Positions 12,317-23,366 of a stretch of DNA of 64,000 bases are shown here, one piece after another. This DNA is from Armigeres subalbatus (taxonomy: Eukaryota > Arthropoda > Insecta > Diptera > Culicidae). The stretch covers positions 432,697,240 to 432,761,239 of the forward strand of contig NC_085140.1 of NCBI RefSeq assembly GCF_024139115.2. Direction: 5' to 3'. Below the pieces are notes generated by a model, which was not told where the DNA came from, did no database searches, and saw only the letters and a program-made list of their open reading frames with translations. The position numbers and the translations under genes are program-made. Position 1 is the first letter of the stretch, and every line of letters starts with the position of its first letter.

Positions 12317-12837
12317 TTTTTTTTATTCCTTTCTTTATGTTTTAGGCACTTTTTTGTGTTACTTAACCGCTACTGTACCGAGATCTACTGTGGTATTCTG
12401 TTGTACAGAATCTACACAGAATCTATTTTTAGCTTTCCATTACACATTGTTGTCATTGCCAGCCATCTCATCATGGGTTCATTGTGTCCGTCTGTCCATC
12501 TCGTGTATCCATTGATCGTTGCATTGTTCGGTTGCCATTTATCCGGGTAACGTTGGAGGAATGCCTCCGAGAAAAACAAGTTGTCAGTCGTCAGCAGGCA
12601 GCCCCGTGTTCGGTGTTGAACTTAATCTAGAATTAAAAAAACACCTAAATAAAGAATTAAAAAAAAAAAAAAAAAAAAAAAGGCAGCCCCGTGACGGTAA
12701 GGCGCGTACCCCTAACGCCACGGTATGGGCTGCGGATCCGGCGACTGACGAGGGTTTAGTGGATGGGCTGGGAGTCGAACCCATGACAATCCTCTTGTAA
12801 AGCGAATGTGTAGCCAACTACGCTACGGGACCCCCCT
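12317..12837 (-). mobile_element. tRNA-headed SINE-like retroposon, minus strand
   Basis: On the minus strand the head at about 12,833 reads GGGTCCCGTAGCGTAGTTGG (A box TAGCGTAGTTGG), followed by a canonical B box GGTTCGACTCC. A unique body follows, ending at about 12,317-12,327 in AATAAAAAAAAA. That order (pol III boxes, body, A tail) fits a SINE of roughly 0.45 kb once the 73-bp insert at 12609-12681 is removed. It is not the Feilai type found at 21.8 and 23.7 kb. Flanking TSDs are not clear, so exact ends are provisional. Confidence 0.6.
12609..12681 (+). mobile_element. 73-bp truncated retrotransposon tail with 12-bp TSD
   Basis: GGCAGCCCCGTG occurs at 12597-12608 and again at 12682-12693. 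The 73 bp between end in CACCTAAATAAAGAATT plus a long A run. This is a heavily 5'-truncated LINE/SINE insertion into the minus-strand SINE at 12317-12837. Its terminal CTAAATAAAG resembles the 57-bp insertion at 11385, so both may come from related elements. Confidence 0.85.
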
Positions 12838-13062
12838 CGTGCGGAAATAACTAGAATTTACTACCGTGGGGCATCGAAATCCTTACACTTAAGCACCTTA
12901 GTATATGAAAAGTTCATTAGAAAATATGAATCGAATGTAAATAAAATATTTGTCATTGACACAGGAGCATGAAAGCCTCTACTTTTGAAGTGTGTCACAT
13001 TTACTCATGAAAAACTACGAAAAACATGATAAAATAATGAATAAATTCAACTACTCCCGACT

Positions 13063-13530
13063 CGAAATCCGTCCACCGTGGACGGATTTCGAATCAAAGG
13101 ATCAAAATCCGTACTGCTATTTTTTACTTAAATATTTAAATTGAAGCAGTCTGATTGACTAAACTACCACTGTAAATAGTTCGATACGCAGCTTGAGAAG
13201 CGATCCCTTCGATTTGTATTCCGCTCATCTAATGTAATGATTCGCAATTAGCAATCAAAACACAGTTACTTTTAGTGCAATTATGCTCTACCCGAGAACA
13301 AAATGGCGGCAAAAACTCCGCTTTTGGTGGGTGGAGATTTGTTTTTGATTTTTGTTGTTTTAATTTCAAAACATTCTTTCCATTTCTATGCACTAAAAGC
13401 TTACTGACAAGTATCTGAACGGGATAAGATACATTATTTCTACATTAGTTATCTTTAACCCCCTTTAATTTGTTGATATCTCATAAGGTGGACGGATTTC
13501 GGTGCTGTACGGATTTCGGTCCCGCACGGT
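13063..13530. repeat. Palindromic GGACGGATTTCG repeats
   Basis: A 29-bp near-perfect palindrome at 13063-13091 has 14-bp arms (CGAAATCCGTCCAC) around one base. The word ACGGATTTCG recurs near 13,490 (GGTGGACGGATTTCGG) and 13,510. These copies probably mark ends of a MITE of about 0.45 kb. A 12-kb-type decision about its class is not possible because TSDs are unclear. Confidence 0.4.
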
Positions 13531-13730
13531 ATTAAAAAATTATTTTTTTTTTTTTTTATTATAGACTCTTTAAAATTTTATTCGAGTCTGTCAAGAGTTT
13601 ACAGAGTTTATTGACACTGCTTAAATTACTACGTTGTATGACATCGTTCGTTTTCTCCTTGAGAGTTATTGCAGCGATTTCATCTTCATCAAGGTGTTTC
13701 CATCTTCTTCTTCAAGGTTTCACTTTGGGG

Positions 13731-16700
13731 TCAAATCGCGTCGATCAGCGATATTTCTTTAAAGAACTCCAGTACTCTTTTTGCTTGACTGTTGTCGTCG
13801 GCTAGTGCTTCCCTCATGTTTGGTTGGAGTCCGATTTTCTTTCTTGCGTCGTCGTATCCAGGGCACTGAACGATAATGTGTTTAATGGTGAGTGGGTGGT
13901 TACATTTTACGCACTTTGGTGGGTCTTCCTTTTCCAGTAAGTATGCATGTGTTAGCCGGGTGTGGCCTATTCGTAGTCTGCTGAGTATGACATCTTCTTT
14001 GCGATTTCCTGTTAGCACCACTTTGAATGGTTTGGTAGTATTTTTTATCTCTCTAAGTTTGTTGTGGGGTGTTGAATTCCATTCGGATTCCCATTCTTTA
14101 GTCATACTATTTTTAATGATGGTTTTTATTTCGCGGTGATCAACTGTTTTCCGCGTAATTGTGCTCATCTCTAGCGCACTCTTTGCTTCTTTGTCCGCTT
14201 TCTCATTTCCTGGGATGCCTATGTGACTAGGGACCCACATGAATGTTACCGATGTACCTTTCTTCCCTATGTTGGTGTACAGATGAACTATCTCGTCTTT
14301 CAAGCTGGTTCTGATTTTCTTCTTTTCTAGTGATGTGACAACACTTAAAGAATCGGTGCAAATAATATATGCGCCTACTCTTTCCTGGTTTGAAATCCAG
14401 TTTAGGGCCTCTATTATTGCAAGGCTCTCCACACTATAAATACTGAGTAGACTATGGGTTCGCTTGCGTATGATTCCTTCGTCGGTTACTATGCTGTATC
14501 CCGTTTTAGAGTCGTTTTTGATCCGTCCGTGTATATCAGCTTGCAGAACTTATATTTGGTGTGGATTCTTTCAGCAAACAGTTTTTAAGTTCATTTGGGT
14601 TTTTCCGTTTCTACTAGCGGACATCATTGTTTTGTCTATTAGAATGTCTTTTCTTACCCATGGCGGAGTTTTTGGTATATTTAGGGATTTGCTTGGTGGT
14701 AGAGGAATTCCAATATTTTCGATAATACTCTTGCTTCTTGTTCTGATATTGTTTTGGCTCTGATGCTGGGCCTTGGGTCCACAATTCTGCTGAGCTGTTG
14801 TTATTCTCTTCGTCTGTTGCACTATTTGTGAAAGCCTGTTCATTGTTTGTTTGCTTTGTTGCGAAGCTGGCGAGTCTTTGACTGAAGAAACTTCTAAGAC
14901 TTGGTATACCGGATTCGGCTTCTAGGCTTTCGATGGGGCTGGTTTGAACTGATCCTGTTATTATTCGCAGTCCTTGGTTCTGTATGCTCTCTAGATGCTT
15001 CATTGTAGATTCACCGGTTGAGGAGATGATTGGCGCGACGTACAGCATTTTCTCTAGTACAGCTGATTTGTATATTTTGATAAAGTTTGCCGGTCTGCAC
15101 CCCATTGTTTGGTGGTTGTGCAACGTAAAAACTGTATTCTTTGCTGGCATGCTGCCTTTATTTCTTCGATGTGTATTTTGAATGTTAGGTGTTGGTCTAG
15201 TGTTACTCCAAGACATTTATGACTGAGCTTGTACGGTATTATGTTGTTGTTAATTTTAAGGTTTACGTTGGCTTGTTTTTTTTTATCTCGCTTTTTGAAT
15301 ACTACGGTTTGCACATTTTTCGGCTGAGATCTTGAATCCAGTGTGGGTTTCCCAAGCTTCAATTTTTTCAAAGCAAGTTGCAGGTTTTTAGCTATTTTCT
15401 TCTGGTTACTGTCGCTGGAGATCAAAGCTACGTCATCTGCATAAAGTAAGACTTGGACGTTTGGTGGTAGGTCTGAGCATATGGTGTCTATAGCTATCAA
15501 GAACAGGGTCACGCTTATAACTGATCCTTGACACAAACCATTTTCCATTAGCGTGTCGCGGGAGTATGTGCCGTTTACCTTAACTTTGAAGCTCCTTTTC
15601 ATCAGCATTTGTTGAAGATATTTGATGAGGTTTCCTCCTATTTTCCATTCGCTTATTCTATTCAGAACTAATCTGCGCCAGGTTGTGTCGTAGGCTTTTT
15701 TAATATCCAGAAAAACTGCTTGTGTTAGCCGCTTTTTATGCATTGCTTCTCTCACGATGTTGTCGAAATGGCCCAGATAATCGGTAGTAGATCTACCTTT
15801 CCTAAAAGGCATACTGGTGTTGATTGATTAGATTCTTTTCTTCTAAGATGAACATTAGCCTGTTGTTGATCATTCTTTCCATGAGCTTTCCAAGACAACT
15901 GTTTAGGTAAATAGGTCTATAGTTTCCAGGGTTGTTTCTTTCCCCTTTTCCTTTGTAAATAGGTACTACGAATGATTTGGTCCAACTAACTGGATACATG
16001 GATTCATTCCACAACCAGTTGTATGTTTTCAGCAAGAGGTTCTTATATTCTACTGGCAAATGAGTGATCATGGCATAGTGTATGTTGTCTGGACCAGGAG
16101 ATGACCCTTTTAATCCTTCCATTGCCTCCGCTAGTTCGTTTTTGGAGAATGGTGCGTTGTACTCTGCTGTATCCTCATTTCTTATTTCGAGAGGTGTTTG
16201 CTCGATCCTGTTCTTCAATGGTATAAAGTTTTGATTGTACTCTTTATCGCTTGATATTTTTCCAAAGTGGTCGGCTAGGCTGTTTGCTATTTCAATGTTT
16301 GTATTCATGCGTTGGCCGTTAAAGTTGATTTCTCTGATAGCTGATGATTGGTATTTTCCCTGAATTTTCCTAAAATTGCTCCACATCTCTTTGGCCGGAG
16401 TATGAACGTTGAATTTGCTGACGAATTCTTTCCAAGAGCTAGTTTTTGCTTCTGTGATGATTTTTTGTGCTCTGTCATTGACGTCTTGATATTCGTATAT
16501 TAGTTGCGGGCTTGGAGGTTTGTTCTTGTTATTTTTAAGTTTACGTAGAGCTTTTCTTCTAGTTTTCACAGCTGTGGCTACTTCTTTGCTCCACCATGGC
16601 ACACGTTTTCCAGCAATTGTTGGTTTAGTTTTTGGAATTGATTGTTCTGCTGCTATTATTATTTGTTTAGTTATTTCTTCTACTTGATCGATGACATCAT

Positions 16701-17500
16701 TTTTCGTCTCAATGTTAATGTTATTTTGGAATTTTTCCCAATCCGCATCTTCTATTTTCCATCTTGGAATACGATCACTTGCTGGCGATTTTGACGGTGT
16801 CGACATAATTAGTGGAATATGATCACTTCCGTGTGAATCCTCACAGACGGTAAGTTCCAATATTCCCGCTAGTTGATTAGAGCAGAGGCAAATGTCGATG
16901 CAAGATCCGATTCCTGTGCCGCTGTTTATGTAGGTTTTCTCACCGTTGTTCAGAACTAGCAGGTTCTTTTCGTTTATTATTGATTCTATTGTTGTACCTC
17001 TAGTGCTGATATTTTCCGATCCCCATAAGGGATGATGGGCATTTATGTCACCTACCAGGATGAAAGGTTCAGGAATTTGTTCTATTAAAGCCATAATATC
17101 CTCTTTTGTGATCTGTTCCCCCGGAGGAGATATACGTTTAGTAAGTTTGCGTTCAGTGGTGCTCCGATGTTAACTGCAATTGCTTCTAGATCTGTATCAA
17201 TATCTATGATTTGACTATCGATGTCGTTTTTTACTGCGATTATTACACCGCCTGCTGCTCTTGCTCCATTTGTTCTTGGACGATGGTATGTTGAATATCC
17301 TCTGATTTCTGATTGATTGTCATTTTGGCACATAGTTTCTTGAAGGCAAATAGCTATTGTATTGTAAGTGCTTGCAAGGATGTTGAGGTCAGGCCTTCTT
17401 CCTCTTAAGCCTCTTACATTCCATGAAATTATATGGTGTTCACTGCTGATTGTACTTGAGTGGTCTTGTGTTGTTTGTGCTATTTTGTAATGCTTTTTGG
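13731..17500 (-). pseudogene. LINE ORF2: AP endonuclease, reverse transcriptase, RNase H
   Basis: The protein would nick target DNA, reverse-transcribe the element and degrade RNA. The endonuclease starts near 17,440 (ISWNVRGLRG, then CLQET) and continues with VGDINAHHPLWGS and GSDHIPL. RT motifs include NYRP, RKGRSTTD, VFLDIKKAYD and the catalytic YADD near 15,435. RNase H has YTDGS near 14,540, ESLAIIEAL, CTDSL and a late Asp (NEKADKEAK), so the expected acidic residues are present. A Cys/His motif (CVKCNHPLTIKHIIVQC) follows, and the stop is at 13731-13733. Frameshifts lie near 17,110, 15,806 (extra T in a T run), 15,150 and 14,535 (A run). No frame-interrupting stop was seen inside the catalytic blocks, suggesting fairly recent activity. 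Confidence 0.85.
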
Positions 17501-17515
17501 TTTTGCTATTATTTT

Positions 17516-18778
17516 CTAGGATTTCATTTTCTCGTTTCCGTCATCTGAGCTATTTTCTGGGTCTGTGGAAATATATCCTACTTCTTCGGTAACTGCTTTC
17601 ATTTTGTTTCCTTTTTTCCTTGGAGGTGAACTTGGCTGCTTCTCTTGACTTCTTGTGTGCTTAGTTGGGTTCTTCTGTCCGCTATGGGAGGGTGCGTACA
17701 AATTTAATGTTGCTTGTAGTTTACTGTTGTCCTTTTCAGACTTTCAAGTTCGTTCTCGGCTGCTTTCCTTCTTGTTTTCTCCTCTTTGTAGACTGATACC
17801 AGATGTTCGAATTTGTGGTTCAGTGCTTTGTATTTTCCTCCATGATTTCCATCTTTTTCTCGTTTTCATTTGTGACTTTTTGATTTCTTCTTTGTATTCC
17901 TTCAGCTTCACTTCGAACTGATTTTTGATGTCAGCTCTGATCTTTTCTTCAAGGTATTCTTTTCTTCGTTTAGTTGTTTTACTTGGTCGGCGTAAGTATT
18001 CGAGCTTTGATCTTCTATCATTTTTCTGGCTTCCCAGAAAGACAAGTTTTTATCCACTTTGATTTTTATTATTTCCTTTTCTCTTTTTAAGACGGGGCAT
18101 CCATTAAAGAACGCTCCGTGCTCGTTTCCACAATTTATACACTTTTCTCGGTTTTCACATTCTTCATGATAGTTATTTCCACATTTCCCGCACTTTTTCT
18201 CACTTGAACAGTTTCTTCCAATGTGGCCAAACTTTAGGCACTTAAAGCAACGCATCGGATTTGGATACCATGGTCTTGTTTCCAGCACAGTGTATCCAAT
18301 TTTAACTTCTTTGGGGGGTGTTTTTTCCTTTAAGCGTAAGTACGAAAACTCCCATCGGAGTTTTGACATTATCGCGCATTTTCATCAACTGTTTGACTTC
18401 CGTAACTCTTTGGGAGGATAGGTTTTCCAGAAGCTCGTCGTCACTCACTTCCTTCAAGTCTCGGCAGACTATCACTACTTTGCTCGAATTTAAAGTTTTG
18501 TGCTCGTACACTTTGACGGTAGTTTCGTCACACAGTTTTTCAATTTTCGCCAGGTTTGTTGCCTGGTGTTCGTTCCTCACCGTCACTAGAATTTTTCCAT
18601 CCTTCGTTGTCTTTGCGTGGGTTGCGCTTCCACAGTAACTTTGGATTGTTTTTTCCACAAGTATCGGGGACACTCCGTGGAAATTTTTATCCTCTTCCAT
18701 CCTTTCCATCACCATTATCATTTCTCTGGGGTTTCCCCCAGAGGTTTCCCCCAGTCGGGGGAAATTGGATGCACTCAT
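17516..18778 (-). pseudogene. LINE ORF1 (gag-like, zinc knuckles), frameshifted
   Basis: Nucleic-acid-binding ORF1 protein of the I-type LINE, expected to form RNPs with the element's RNA. It starts at ATG 18778 and spans about 420 codons. The N-terminal half is an RNA-binding-like region. CCHC-type knuckles lie near 18,100-18,260 (CFKCLKFGHIGRNC, then CGKCGNNYHEEC and CINCGNEHGAFFNGC). A Lys/Glu-rich coiled-coil-like stretch follows, and the end is Lys/Ser/Pro-rich. The frame changes at about 18,310 next to G6 and T6 runs, and again between 17,900 and 17,700. The stop TAG at 17,516 overlaps the start of the ORF2 frame, as often seen in two-ORF LINEs. Confidence 0.75.
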
Positions 18779-19019
18779 CCGGCAAGTTGGTGTCGCCGGT
18801 GGCGCAGGGTTTATTCAAGTTCAGAGCCCTATGTATGTTGTTTACGCTTCGGTCGACGGCACTAGTAATTGGTGATTCGACACTTTCGCGGTCTCGGTCG
18901 GGGGTAATATGATACTTTCGCGATCGCGGTAGTTGGTTTAATTAATTACCAGTAAGCGTCTATACTCGACCGGGGCAGAACTCGGACTGTTGTAAAAAAA
19001 AATAGAAAACTATTAAAAA

Positions 19020-19392
19020 TTTAATTGAAAATTCTTTTTGTTGGAAATTTCTTCATTCTTTCCGAAACTCCATCAGAAATTCCATCGAAAATTACTTTAG
19101 GAATTCCTTTGTGTGTGTGTTAGTCATCATCTACCCCTCACCCAGCTGGGGGTGTTGGTCAAGTAGTACTACGAATAATTTGATCAGATCTCATGCTTCG
19201 CCCAAGTAACATTTTAAGTATTATAACGGGTTTAAAGACCACAACTAACTCTACAAAAGTGTTATAAAACAGCATAAAACCAAAATGTTGCTAGGGCGTA
19301 ATGGTGCCCTTTTTTGTTACGAAGACTAGTACTACAAAATGGGTTCACTTCTGAAACAAGACAAGTTTCTTCAGCGAGTGTAGGGAATGGGG
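19020..19392. other. Repeat-derived non-coding DNA
   Basis: A short GGAATTCC-type patch (19,030-19,110) is followed by a segment at about 19,190-19,292 starting CCCAAGTAACATTTTAAGT. That segment matches one at about 63,147-63,232. Nothing coding is seen. Confidence 0.45.
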
Positions 19393-19393
19393 C

Positions 19394-19654
19394 GGGCGTC
19401 CTTGTTAAGTTTTGCTGTACCTGTTATGAACAACTAGTACATCAGTTGTTCATAACAGGTACAGCAAAACTTAACAAGGGGTCGTACACTAATTACGTAA
19501 GCACTTATGGGGGGAGGGGGGTTCTGTCATTTTCTTACGCTCCATATAAATAAAAAATGATTTGTATGGGTAAAATCTTACATGGGGGGGAGGGAGGCTC
19601 GAAAAACCCAGAAAAATTGCTTACGTAATTAGTGTACGGCTCTCAAGGACGCCC
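19394..19654. repeat. 42-bp-arm palindrome interrupted by a MITE
   Basis: Bases 19400-19435 are the exact reverse complement of 19444-19479 (8-base loop). The left arm continues outward as GGGCGT (19394-19399). Its partner ACGCCC is found only at 19649-19654, beyond the 164-bp MITE at 19480-19643. Removing the MITE and one CAAGG copy restores a perfect 42-bp-arm palindrome. Confidence 0.85.
19480..19643. mobile_element. 164-bp MITE inside a palindrome arm
   Basis: Perfect 21-bp inverted repeats lie at 19483-19503 and 19618-19638 (CGTACACTAATTACGTAAGC and its complement). They enclose G-rich runs. CAAGG occurs at 19475-19479 and 19644-19648, a probable 5-bp TSD. The element encodes nothing. 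Its superfamily is unassigned. Confidence 0.75.
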
Positions 19655-19806
19655 TTATTCGTATAACTACTCAGGGAATAGAAGGTCGAGAAGAGCCACC
19701 GTTGCTAACTAAAGCGTGAACCGAATATCTGAGACTCCCACAATATCCGCGGCAATAGCAACAAACGATGCCCTGTACGTACCGTGGAAAATCAAATTTC
19801 GGACAC

Positions 19807-20283
19807 ACTCAAACTTCGGACGCTTCGATTCGTATGGGAAATTTTCTGAAATATTTCATCGAAATGTTTCGTCAAGCTGGATCGGAAAGACCAATAGTTT
19901 TAGCTTGTTTTAGTATAGTTACATTGTAATAAGACATGTTAAAACAATGCAACGAATTTATTAAAAGACAGTCTGAGCTGTGCAGTGCGAATTATTTTCA
20001 TTTATTCTTCCCGGTACTGTGTAATCATGTGTCCGAAGTTTGAATCTTTGTGTCCGAAATATGAATCCAACCCAGCCGGTGTCCGAGGTTTGAATCAAAC
20101 TGAAGCCGGATATTTTCAAAAATTGCAAACAATCTTCGTAATACCTTGCACATATTAAATATGTAGTTCAAAGATGAATACTATACTTAGTGATTGCAAT
20201 GGTGATTTAAACGATGTGACTTAAAATATCAGTAAACAGGATGATTTTATAACAGGAAGTGCTTAAGCGTCCGAAGTTTGAGT
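19807..20283. mobile_element. MITE-like element with CAAACTTCGGACGCTT ends
   Basis: A perfect 19-bp inverted pair stands at 19807-19825 and 20265-20283. Between them TGTCCGAAGTTTGAATC-like words recur at about 20,030-20,100. About 480 bp, no coding capacity. TSDs are not recognisable. Confidence 0.55.
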
Positions 20284-21090
20284 TTGAACGGTATTTAGTG
20301 GCATTCAGATGAAATTAAAAGTTTATAGCACAATGAAATGAACGATCAGAAAGTAAAGAATTGGAACGTGCTCATCGATTTAGGTCCTCCACTATTGTTG
20401 ACTTAATTGCTGGCGACATAAAATCATGGAGTTGAATTTTATGATGGCACAGGATCTCCTGCCTATGTCAGAATAAATAGTAAACGACTTCACACTGGTA
20501 AGCTGCAGGTATGCAAAATCCGATTAATTAGACACTTGAACGTTTACTTTCCAATCGACCCAATGGATATTGCAACTTCGTTAGGATCCATGTTGGGATG
20601 TTCTAACATTTAAATTTCTTCCGCTATACCATCTCGCTGCACCAGGTTAACGTGGCAAGGGTCATCGGTGGTATGGTGTTATCTTCATCTTCGGCATGCG
20701 TCAACATCACGGTTATACTAAGCAAACAATCAGGAGAAACATTATTCTTCTGGTATAGTACCATCAGCCAAAACGAAAAAAAAACGAACTGTCAAAATTT
20801 TTCACATCCGCCCATCGCACGCGGCACACTCAAAATTACAAAATAATACCCAATTGGGTTTAGGAAGTGCAATGTTTTTTACCCCATCTCGTAGTTTGTA
20901 TCACACTGTAGCCGATGACGTCAAAGGAACCAGACATCCAAAGTCAACTGATTTCCAATAACAGATGCCATCGGTAGATTTGAAGAATTACATACATATA
21001 ACCCTAATTGAGAACTATTTTAAATAATGCGTCAGTCGAGCGATCAGTCAACTTCCATATTCGTACAGTATTAGCGCTGATCAACATGAG
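20284..21090. other. Non-coding, possible LTR-element leader
   Basis: No domain is seen. The region directly precedes the gag-like frame at 21,097 and may include the LTR or leader of that element, but I could not find a matching second LTR in the window. Confidence 0.3.
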
Positions 21091-21756
21091 GAAAAAATGG
21101 CTAACTTAGGCAAACAGCTGTCCAATATTCAAAATTGCCTTTCAGTAGAAGTGGTCACTCCAAGGGTAAATCAACCTACATCTCCTCTACAATTGAAATC
21201 CCGTGATAGATCTCATCTACCAGGGAGTCATTTTACAAATAAATCGATCCACGAAAGATTGGTCGATCCAGACATCCGGAATTCAATCTCCTTAAGACTG
21301 GTTCAATCTTTAGTTCCGTTGAATTCGCATTTTAGCCCTGCTGTAATGCCTAATTCAATCTCTAGAAATGAGGTAAATGTTAGTGCACCCTACCATAGCG
21401 GGAATGCAAATGGATACCCCATGATGGCAAGGCGAATGCACCATCAACAATGTAATAATGCCCGATGCTTTTGAACAGCATTAATCTGAACGTCCCCGCC
21501 AGAACGACTCGCCAAACCGATTTGCTTCGTTTACCTATGCATCGCACTCTATTTGGGCAGAATAGTCCGTTAGATGTCTGTTGTCGACGTTTCAATGACG
21601 TTTCTTTTAATTTCGATTTTAATTTGTCAAAATGTATGTTTAGAAATAAGATTAGTTAGTAATGATATCTGTCCATACGACTTTCAAATCGAAGACTAGT
21701 AGAAAAATATAATTGAAAAATGGCCCAAGTTTATGGGAGAATCAGATACTGTACCT

Positions 21757-22055
21757 GGGCCTGGTGGGCCCTCCTTAGCCGTGTGGTAAGACGCGCGGCT
21801 ACAAAGCAAGACCATGCTGAGGGTGGCTGGGTTCGATTCCCGGTGCCGGTCTAGGCAATTTTCAGATTGGAAATTGTCTCGATTTCCCTGGGCATAAAAG
21901 TATCATCGTGCTAGCCTCATGATATACGAATGCAAAAATGGTAACCTGGCTTAGAAACCTCGCGGTTAATAACTGTGGAAGTGCTTAATGAACACTAAGC
22001 TGCGAGGCGGCTATGCCCCAGTGTGGGGATGTAATGCCAATAAGAAGAAGAAGAA
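21757..22055 (+). mobile_element. Feilai-type tRNA-derived SINE, 299 bp
   Basis: The head reads TAGCCGTGTGGTAAGACGC (A-box region), with B box GGTTCGATTCC about 50 bases on, then a conserved body and a tail AATAAGAAGAAGAAG. The 12-bp TSD GATACTGTACCT is at 21745-21756 and 22056-22067. Across the insertion the gag reading frame is continuous, which proves the SINE landed inside gag. Structure and tail match what is known of Feilai SINEs of Aedes aegypti; the name is from memory. Confidence 0.9.
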
Positions 22056-22067
22056 GATACTGTACCT

Positions 22068-22430
22068 ATAATAGATTTTTCGAGACAGGTGGGAATGTTG
22101 AGTCGATCCTATGGTATTGATAAGGAAGACTTGCGCATGCATGCACATTTGCTGTTTCGTGAAGGCGCATATTTGTGGTATACCACCTATGAAGATCGCT
22201 GCGACACGTGGGAAACATTAGTGTCCTACTTAAAAATGCTTCGTGAGAAGATGCGAAATCGCAGGCAAAGGACAAATGAGAAATTCAGTGCATTCCTGAC
22301 AGAAATGGAAACTTTGGCTAAGAGAATGACTAAACCATGTTTTGTCATATGTGTGGGCAAATGGATTCCACTGCGTTCCGTTGTCATAACCATCAAAACC
22401 CACAGATCAAAAAACGAGTAATGGATAGAG
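22068..22430 (+). pseudogene. Gag fragment (capsid-like), LTR retrotransposon
   Basis: After the SINE the frame reads a helical, charged segment with REGAYLWYTTYEDRCDTWETL, the W-x(n)-W pattern typical of retrotransposon capsid (Retrotrans_gag) domains, then a basic Arg-rich stretch. It overlaps the next frame by a shift near 22,340. A Cys/His remnant, CHMCGQMDSTAFRCHNH, follows in the protease frame and may be a damaged zinc knuckle. Confidence 0.6.
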
Positions 22431-22813
22431 GTTCTGGGAACGAAACTTCTAACTCCGAATCCGACACGGTGCCCATCTTCAATTATTTCAATCGAACATT
22501 TCATATAAATACTACATTCAATCGATGCCCTCACTTGAAAGTAAAAATTACGAGCGAGGAAGTAGAAGGCTTGGCTGATACAGGAGCTAGTGTTTCCGTG
22601 ATAAGCTCAGTACCATTAATAGATCGATTAGGTCAGAAAATCAACCCAGTAAGTTTCAAAATTTCAACCGTAGATGAAACTGCGTATAAATGCTTAGGGT
22701 ACGTCAATGTACCCTATACCTTTAAATCCACTACACATGTTATTCCCACTGTAGTCGTACCAGAGCTTTCGAAAAATCTCATTCTGGGAATAGATTTCTT
22801 GGAAAAATTTTGA
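22337..22813 (+). pseudogene. Retropepsin-like aspartic protease of the gypsy-type element
   Basis: The frame of 158 codons contains the catalytic motif ADTGASVSVIS at about residues 85-95 and the flap/C-terminal motif LILGIDFLEKF at the end. Both fit retropepsins of Ty3/gypsy elements, where LGIDFL precedes the RT. The enzyme would cleave the Gag-Pol polyprotein as a dimer. The motif is intact, but the TGA at about 22,811 cuts it from the linker and RT, so a polyprotein cannot be made. Confidence 0.75.
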
Positions 22814-22849
22814 TTCAAGTTACTCATCCCTCATGAAAATACTCTACAC

Positions 22850-23366
22850 ACTGTTTCACCCTCTTGTAATAAGCCAGAGCTTAATGACAACTATGTAAGC
22901 TTTAACATGATTGAAGGATATTTTGATATGATTAATGAAAAAATCAGCTTCTAATTTACACTAGAACCCGTGAGTCGCAATTCCCCATCGGCTCAACCCG
23001 AAACGGATGACAGCCTCGAAATACCAAACATTAAGGTATGTACCAGGTTAGTTACATAATTGAACAACCAAATGACATTCATACTGAACATGAGTTATCT
23101 GACCATCAACGGATTGAGCTTTTCAAAGCTATCACCCAACTGCCTGCAACGCAGGAAGGTTCGCTTGGTCGAACAAACTTGATCGATTTGACTACTGTCG
23201 GGCTAGAAACCTCAAAATTTTCCCTTTTATCGGTGGTCCCCGATTGTGGAAAAGGTCATCGATTAAGAAGTGGAAAGGATGATGAAACTGGGCGTTGTAG
23301 CAGCATGTTTAGGGCCTATGGATTTTCTAAATCCACTTCTACCGATTAGAAAATCAAATAGAAAGT
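22850..23366 (+). pseudogene. Protease-RT linker and RT start, truncated
   Basis: Two frames are needed to follow the sequence. One holds LSDHQRIELFKAITQLPATQEG with LGRTNLIDLTT, which looks like the conserved segment before gypsy RT. The other continues near 23,275 into the RT N-terminus (MDFLNPLLPIRKSN). The sequence then stops at about 23,366. No YxDD motif is present downstream. Confidence 0.55.

Larger units (their letters stand above)
13539..19010 (-). mobile_element. I-superfamily non-LTR retrotransposon, near full length
   Basis: Minus-strand element of about 5.5 kb. In order it has a GC-richer 5' UTR (about 19,010-18,779), ORF1 gag with zinc knuckles, ORF2 with endonuclease, reverse transcriptase and RNase H, a short 3' UTR, and an A-rich tail (T run on the plus strand at about 13,540-13,558). 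A candidate TSD is TATTAAAAA at 13530-13538 and 19011-19019, but it is AT-rich and could be chance. EN-RT-RNase H order plus CCHC gag places it in the I superfamily (I, LOA, R1, Ingi and relatives). Several single-base frameshifts inactivate it. Many fall in homopolymer runs, so sequencing error is an alternative for some. Confidence 0.8.

Noticed and set aside
13560..15181. Plus-strand hydrophobic ORFs opposite the I-type LINE
   Set aside because: They are antisense shadows of the RT/RNase H frame, which carries all expected motifs in order.
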